DNA from: Cryptomeria japonica
Taxonomy: Eukaryota; Streptophyta; Pinopsida; Cupressales; Cupressaceae
Direction: 5' to 3'
Length of the DNA stretch: 64,000 bases
Assembly (NCBI RefSeq): GCF_030272615.1
Contig: NC_081413.1
Span: forward strand, 555,605,136-555,669,135
The notes beneath the pieces were generated by a model. The model made no database searches. It was not told the origin of the DNA and worked only from the letters and a program-made list of their open reading frames with translations. This document shows, piece by piece, positions 61,795-64,000 of this stretch (position 1 is its first letter; every line of letters starts with the position of its first letter). The translations under genes were made by a program, and so were the position numbers.

Positions 61795-61965
61795 GCTTGA
61801 GTTGTATTACAAGCCGATATGGATTGGAAACTTGAGTTGTTTTACAAGCTGATATGGGTGGGAAACTTGAGTTGTTTTACAAGTTTATGTGATTTTGGTA
61901 CTTGAGTTGTTTTACAAGTTTTGATATGGTTTTTGAGAACTTGAGTTGTTTTACAAGTTTGATAT
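61795..61965 (+). repeat. Short hairpin-forming repeats in D PMD intron
   Basis: Five copies of ACTTGAGTTGTTTTACAAG or close forms, spaced 33-41 bases. Each copy can fold through ACTTG and CAAGT. Confidence 0.75.
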
Positions 61966-64000
61966 GAAATGATAGGTTTTTGAACTTGATGTAGATGAGC
62001 AAATTGTGTCACGTTGTTGATGTAAGATTGAATTTGATATCTTTGTTTTGATGTGGAAACTGATATTGGACTTGTTTGGCTTGTTGACAGGAGTGATTGG
62101 GCGTGGTATAGTCGAGGGAGAGATTCCCTAGACCATGGACATTGATACCACGTTTGTCGCAGGCCGACCTGGATATTATTGAGAGATGTGGATTGACCTC
62201 TCTCTTGGATATGCCTCGGTTCACTGTGAACCGGGGGTTGTTGATAGCATTGGCAGAGAGGTGGCATAGTGACACGAACACCTTCCATTTTGCTATGGGA
62301 GAGATGACAGTTACACCGGAGGACTATTACCGGATTTTGCGCATTCTTGTGGTAGGGGCACTACTACCATACGAGCAGTCAGAGGAGGGCGGCATAGAGG
62401 CACTGCACCGGACATTTCAGGATGATACTGTCTGTGGCTATGAGATCCCCTGGCAAGAGTTTTTGGACCTGGACTATGCATTGCTACCATCCGTTCTAGC
62501 AGGGTTCATTGGTGGATTCCTTTGTCTTGATCGTAGGTCAAAGGGATTCTCAGTGGGATGGGGGTTATTTTTGGAGGAGATGGTCACACAGGGTTGGAGG
62601 TTTGCATGGGAGTCAGCGAGCGATGCTGGCTCACCTATACAAGAGTCTGCATGAGGTAGTATACCTTGGTTATGGCAGTTTGTCAGCTGGCATGACATTG
62701 TTATAGGTATGGTGTTGGGAGCATATTCCAGCAGCGAGGCCATTAGCAGATAGGGACAAGCCCGTAGGTGCAGCATATGCCTATGGATACAGAGGTCTAG
62801 TTGTCCAGCATAAGCTGGGAAAATTAGAGCATTGGAGGAGGGTTTTTGATGATATTGATACGGTCACCTGGCAACCGTATACAGGCTACGAGGTGTGGGC
62901 TGAGGATGGGTTGGAGATGCCCTTTGTATTTATGACGAGGTACCTGATTGGAAGGACCCCGTATGTTATAGAGAGATTCCTGGTGACCCGAGTTTTGAGG
63001 TAGTTCAGGTGCCAGTAGGGTATTCCACAGGGAGCGTGCCTTTATGCACGGTGGCAGCAGGATATAGTAGATTGGGGGCCAACTATTGATAGTGCAGTGG
63101 CGATAGAGGAGTTTATAGGGTTGGCTGGGCAGATATGGGACTATGCCCCGGAGATTCAGGACGTGGGTATGACAGATGAGTTTTCTCAATTATTTGTTGC
63201 ACGGGCGGTAGCTAGGATATCGGATCCGGAGGAGATGAGGCCAGCGTTTGATTCAGATGAGGAGGAGGGAGATAGGGGAGATGATGGAGATGACAGGGAT
63301 GATGGAGGAGAAGGAGGTAGAGGAGCCAGAGGGAGGTGGGGAGGTATAGTGAGGAGAGGAGATAGAGGAGTAGATAGAGCGGTGAGACAGGGGAGGATAG
63401 ACAGGGGGAGAGGTGGATTGGCTATCGGAGCCGGTGGAGAGGGGAGAGTGGGGGAGGCGTTAGCTGCAGTGGGTGGTGAGGATGAGCCTAGCCGACCAGT
63501 TTAGAGGAGGAGGACAGATGTGCTCCCACCTCCAGTACCGAGGATAGGCCAAGTGGGAGGGGTTCCTCTAGCACAGGTACCGCTACGGGTTCTAGTCCCA
63601 GGACATATGGAGGATGCCCAGATGCGGACCTTACAGATTACTATGCAACAACTACAGGCACAAATTTTGACTTATCAGCGACAGATTTTTCAGTTGACCA
63701 CTGAGAGAGATACTGAGATAGAGCGGCGGGGACGAGCGGAGGAGGTGGTGACTAGCATGCAGAGAGCAGTGGCGGGTGGTCCCATGAGAGACACCCTTAG
63801 AGAGTTAGCGCTGAGAGTGCAAGAGGCAGAGTACTATAGGTGGCATTATGAGGCAGCAGTACCCAGGGACCGGCGAGTACAGAGTTTTTCTCAGTCGAGA
63901 TCCAACTGATCTCGAGCTACTAGGTCACGGTCTGAGAGCCGAGGGGTGATGGGGCCACCGAGACAGGACCCTCCTGCAGATCCAGGGGCGGGTGCTTCTG

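Larger units (their letters stand above)
48531..64000 (+). mobile_element. Ty3/gypsy element C1, left part, carrying C2 and D
   Basis: 5' LTR 48531-49668, primer-site-like tract, leader with GCGCAT repeats and a gag-protease frame that stops abruptly at 54088, where C2 begins. The rest of C1 lies right of the window. It is related to B by Gag, knuckle and protease. The left duplication would be GTTTT (48526-48530). Confidence 0.8.
54089..64000 (-). mobile_element. Ty3/gypsy element C2, 3' part, with antisense PMD gene
   Basis: Its 3' LTR (54089-55233) faces minus and ends exactly inside the C1 protease frame. Upstream in element sense come the polypurine tract, the antisense PMD gene (55566-58659) and noncoding DNA up to 58980, where D is inserted. 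Its pol must lie right of the window. Its LTR belongs to the C1 family. Confidence 0.8.
58981..64000 (-). mobile_element. Ty3/gypsy element D, 3' part, with antisense PMD gene
   Basis: 3' LTR 58981-60513, polypurine tract 60514-60530, antisense PMD gene from 60977 to the window edge. The left LTR end is placed at TGTATGCAAG by analogy with the other LTR ends and may be off by tens of bases. Its other end and pol lie outside. Confidence 0.75.
60977..64000 (+). pseudogene. Antisense plant mobile domain gene of element D
   Basis: Exon 1 is 60977-61051 (25 codons, TGA at codon 9), with donor GTAAGT at 61052. The intron ends TTGACAG at 62090. Exon 2 starts GAG at 62091. PMD motifs: VNRGLLIALAERWHSDTNTF, FAMGEMTVTPEDYYRIL, GFSVGWGL, VWCWEHIP, VTWQPYTG and RYLIGRTPY. 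A frame change lies near 62617. Then follow an acidic run, an Arg/Gly-rich stretch (63300-63480), a coiled coil and GVMGPPRQDPPADPG at the window edge. The stops I read are all TAG or TGA. This is the most GC-rich of the three copies. Confidence 0.8.

Noticed and set aside
62142-63909. D PMD gene as a normal host gene
   Set aside because: It stands directly behind a polypurine tract and LTR, has a frame change and stops, and matches two other element-borne copies in position and structure.

Overview
This window is plant nuclear DNA and is almost entirely nested LTR retrotransposons. The signs are AT-rich sequence, Ty3/gypsy and Ty1/copia polyproteins, and primer-binding sites matching plant initiator-Met tRNA. 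I saw no ordinary host gene and no rRNA or tRNA gene. The density and depth of nesting suggest a very large seed-plant genome; a conifer is my guess, but nothing seen proves it. Element names (A to F) are mine. All joins were read by eye.

Layout. Element A (+, non-autonomous gypsy-like) is the outer shell. Its 5' LTR remnant is 5577-7055, its gag/protease frame 7400-11115 and its 3' LTR 46710-48370. E1 (-, 1-5576) sits in A's 5' LTR. B (+, 11665-30656, target duplication AGTAT) and E2 (-, 31027-46483, target duplication GCTAC) sit in A's interior. The copia element F (-, 31725-39356) sits in the 3' LTR of E2. Single LTRs lie inside coding frames at 1024-2689, 8315-8808 and 43822-45055. To the right, C1 (+, from 48531) is split by C2 (-, from 54089), which is split by D (-, from 58981); all three run off the window.

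B is the most complete element. It has Gag, protease, a G-patch segment, reverse transcriptase with RNase H, a second RNase H and integrase, then an antisense gene before the 3' LTR. Dual RNase H points to the Tat lineage of Ty3/gypsy. C1, C2 and D look like relatives. B, C2 and D each carry, antisense to the element, a plant mobile domain (PMD) gene. Each copy has a TATA-like box beside the polypurine tract, a 25-26 codon first exon, one intron at the same place and a long second exon. A degenerate ACGCAT/GCGCAT repeat fills both the 5' leader (B, C1) and the antisense intron (B, C2, D).

E1 and E2 form a second system. They are LTR elements without protease, reverse transcriptase or integrase, but with a coiled-coil/multi-CCHC Gag-like frame and a roughly 1,000-residue accessory protein I cannot place. 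E2 and F share 34 identical bases across the polypurine tract and LTR start, and the same primer site, which suggests F-type elements supply the machinery.

All reading frames are decayed. In B the 23 stops I placed by hand are 13 TAG, 8 TGA and 2 TAA, mostly where Gln or Arg is expected. That pattern fits deamination of methylated cytosine at CAG and CGA.
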